Notes under the pieces: model-generated
Told to the model about the DNA's origin: nothing
The model's input: only the letters and a program-made list of their open reading frames with translations
Databases searched by the model: none
Program-made: the position numbers and the translations under genes
Assembly: GCA_002352945.1 (NCBI GenBank)
Contig: DDHL01000010.1
Span: 28,646-43,700, forward strand
Source of the DNA: Campylobacteraceae bacterium UBA1877
GTDB lineage: Bacteria > Campylobacterota > Campylobacteria > Campylobacterales > Campylobacteraceae
Length of the DNA stretch: 15,055 nt
Direction: 5' to 3'
Shown here: positions 13,445-15,055 of the stretch, one piece after another
How the letters are laid out: every line of letters starts with the position of its first letter
How positions within the stretch are numbered: position 1 is the first letter of the stretch

Positions 13445-14701
13445 GTGACGCAACAAACACTCTTTTTGATCTTTTTTGGTGGACTTTTGCCACTGCTTTT
13501 TATCGCATACATTCTTGGGAAAAACCGGGCTATTCGCATTCGTGCAAAAGGTATAAAGATGCACTCGCAGCCTGGACAGTACGGCTGGTTTGTAACTCTT
13601 TATACAGGACTTCCTGTCTTAATGGTTGCAATTGCGGGACTTTTTTTAACTTTTTTTGGATGGGATGGATTGCCCATGCCAATGATTATCGCCTCTGCTC
13701 TTGGCATTGGGGCGTTAAGTTTGATACTTCTTTGTAGTTATATGAATGAAAATACAAAGGCTCGAGATTTAGTAGAAAGCTTTATCAAAGGGCTTTTGAT
13801 GCTAGCTAGCCTAATCTCGATTATTACAACTTTTGGAATTTTGCTTTCTATTGTATTTGAAGCTGTAATCTTCTTTCAAAAAGAGAGTCTTTTTGGGTTC
13901 TTATTCGGGCTTGAATGGAATCCAGATAGTGCTTTTTTAGAAGGAGCTGGGCGAGCCCATGAAGAGGTTTCAAATGCCAAATTTGGGGCTGTTCCAATTT
14001 TTGCAGGTACATTTTATATCACTGCTATTGCAATGGCAGTTGCCATTCCAATTGGACTGCTCTCAGCAATATATCTTTCTGAGTATGCGAGCCAAAGGGT
14101 GCGAAGTTACATTAAGCCCGCTCTTGAAATACTAGCTGGAATCCCAACTGTTGTTTACGGTTTTTTTGCAGCCATTACAGTAGCGCCGCTTTTAGTCTCA
14201 TTTTTTGAATCTTTTGGAATAAAGGCACCTTTTGAGAGCGCTTTGGGCGCAGGGCTTGTTATGGGTATTATGATTATTCCAATTATTGCATCCTTATCCG
14301 ATGATGTTATTAGCTCTGTTCCGCAAAATGTACGAAATGGCTCCTTTGCGCTTGGAATGAATCAAGCTGAAACTATTAAATTTGTAGTGCTGCCTTCTGC
14401 AATGCCAGGAATTATTGCTTCAGTTTTGCTAGGTGTCTCAAGAGCGCTTGGTGAAACGATGATTGTTGTGATGGCTGCTGGCTTGCGACCAAATCTATCT
14501 TGGAATCCACTTGAAGATATGACAACAGTTACAGTCAAAATTGTTCAAGCTTTGGTGGGTGATCAAGAGTTTGATAGCTCATTAACACTTGCGGCATTTG
14601 CGCTTGGATTGGTGCTTTTTATAGTTACTTTGATTATTAACATTATTTCAGTTTATATGATTCGCTCATTTCATCGCAAATATAAAGTTTCAAATCTCTA
14701 G
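13445..14701 (+). CDS. pstC: Phosphate ABC transporter permease PstC, long form
   Basis: Inner-membrane permease that with PstA forms the phosphate channel. 418 residues, about 100 more than E. coli PstC. The N-terminal extension has hydrophobic spans at about 4-24, 52-71, 78-97 and 115-140, then a loop to about 180; this resembles the DUF3708-type N-terminal region of long PstC proteins (from memory). The permease core begins near residue 184 (AGTFYITAIAMAVAIPIGLLSAIYLSEYA) and has LAGIPTVVYGFFA and the EAA-loop segment RNGSFALGMNQAETIKFVVLPSAMPGI (297-323, key residues G304 and P317) that contacts the ATPase PstB, then SRALGETMIV. Start is GTG at 13445 with AAAGGG at 13433-13438. The gene follows the inverted repeat after pstS. 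Confidence 0.93.
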   Translation: MTQQTLFLIFFGGLLPLLFIAYILGKNRAIRIRAKGIKMHSQPGQYGWFVTLYTGLPVLMVAIAGLFLTFFGWDGLPMPMIIASALGIGALSLILLCSYMNENTKARDLVESFIKGLLMLASLISIITTFGILLSIVFEAVIFFQKESLFGFLFGLEWNPDSAFLEGAGRAHEEVSNAKFGAVPIFAGTFYITAIAMAVAIPIGLLSAIYLSEYASQRVRSYIKPALEILAGIPTVVYGFFAAITVAPLLVSFFESFGIKAPFESALGAGLVMGIMIIPIIASLSDDVISSVPQNVRNGSFALGMNQAETIKFVVLPSAMPGIIASVLLGVSRALGETMIVVMAAGLRPNLSWNPLEDMTTVTVKIVQALVGDQEFDSSLTLAAFALGLVLFIVTLIINIISVYMIRSFHRKYKVSNL

Positions 14702-14709
14702 GAGAAGTG

Positions 14710-15055
14710 GTGGAAAAAAATAACTATTTTTACATACCCCAGATAAAAAAACGAAACCAAAAGGCAAAAATTTTTAAAATTATTGCAGGGGCTGCTCTTG
14801 CTACTTCGGTTGCATTCTTAGCAATTTTTTTGCTTGATATGCTCCGTCAAGGATTTCCAGCACTAAAGCAAGCCTATGTAAAACTTGATATTCCAATTAC
14901 TGAAAAAACGCTCAAAAATCCCTATGCAGGTTTTGATAGAGATATGCTTTCAATCGTCTCGCGAGCATGGCTTCGAGATTTACCCAAGAAGGTTGAAAAA
15001 AATCCAGAGTGGATTGGGACAGTTCAAACTTTTTGGGTTCTAGCGGCTGGTCAAA
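14710..15055 (+). CDS. pstA: Phosphate ABC transporter permease PstA, 5' part (runs off the window)
   Basis: The frame is open to the last base, about 115 residues visible. A basic N-terminus (KKRNQKAKIFK), one membrane span at about residues 25-45 (IIAGAALATSVAFLAIFLLDML), then a mostly hydrophilic periplasmic segment with FPALKQAYVKLDIPITEK and DRDMLSIVSRAWLRDL. This long pre-core segment resembles the DUF3333-type N-terminus of long PstA proteins (from memory); the permease core itself lies beyond the window, so the assignment leans on position after pstC. Two GTG codons at 14707 and 14710 are possible starts; AGGAG at 14700-14704 is 5 bases before the second, which I prefer. The pstC stop overlaps this ribosome binding site. 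Confidence 0.85.
   Translation, partial: MEKNNYFYIPQIKKRNQKAKIFKIIAGAALATSVAFLAIFLLDMLRQGFPALKQAYVKLDIPITEKTLKNPYAGFDRDMLSIVSRAWLRDLPKKVEKNPEWIGTVQTFWVLAAGQ

Noticed and set aside
1..15055. CRISPR array, insertion sequence, prophage, tRNA or rRNA
   Set aside because: I saw no regularly spaced repeats, transposase, integrase, terminal repeats or tRNA cloverleaf; all sizeable stretches are explained by housekeeping genes and the longest gene-free gap is 127 bases.

Overview
The window looks like a chromosomal segment of a Campylobacterota (Epsilonproteobacteria) member, probably a free-living relative of Sulfurimonas or Sulfurovum rather than a host-adapted Campylobacter or Helicobacter. Grounds: AT-rich sequence, densely packed genes all on the + strand, a cbb3 oxidase operon in the order ccoN-ccoO-ccoQ-ccoP followed by a small DUF4006-like gene, an HQWRQPL-type histidine kinase, and a compact addB-addA pair next to rplM-rpsI. 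From memory, the order kinase, regulator, ccoNOQP, small membrane proteins, FixH-like, addB, addA, rplM, rpsI matches the Campylobacter jejuni region Cj1492c to Cj1479c, so most of the window is a conserved block. I cannot name the species.

Layout. 1-1472: the 3' part of a sensor histidine kinase and its OmpR-type response regulator. 1473-1599: intergenic region with a promoter and a candidate operator for the oxidase operon. 1600-6281: ccoNOQP plus four downstream genes that appear co-transcribed: a DUF4006-like protein, a 33-residue single-span protein, a TPM-domain-like protein, and a FixH/CcoH-like assembly protein. 6322-11339: addB and addA, overlapping, encoding the double-strand-break helicase-nuclease. 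11418-12235: rplM and rpsI, closed by a strong intrinsic terminator. 12357-15055: pstS, pstC and the start of pstA, the high-affinity phosphate importer, running off the window end.

How the genes work together. The two-component pair may control the adjacent oxidase, though this is inferred only from position. The eight-gene cco block makes the high-affinity terminal oxidase for low-oxygen respiration together with small membrane factors probably needed for its assembly or stability. AddAB and the ribosomal genes are housekeeping. The pst genes form a separate unit with a PhoB-like 11-bp direct repeat ahead of pstS.

There is no mobile element, CRISPR array, toxin system or RNA gene that I can see, and no wholly new system. 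The most unusual signals are a palindrome, CTTTACATGTAAAG, with six TACATGTA-core copies in the right half of the window both inside and between genes, two of them forming a perfect inverted repeat between pstS and pstC; and the 33-residue membrane protein gene at 5070-5171, which is easy to miss in annotation.
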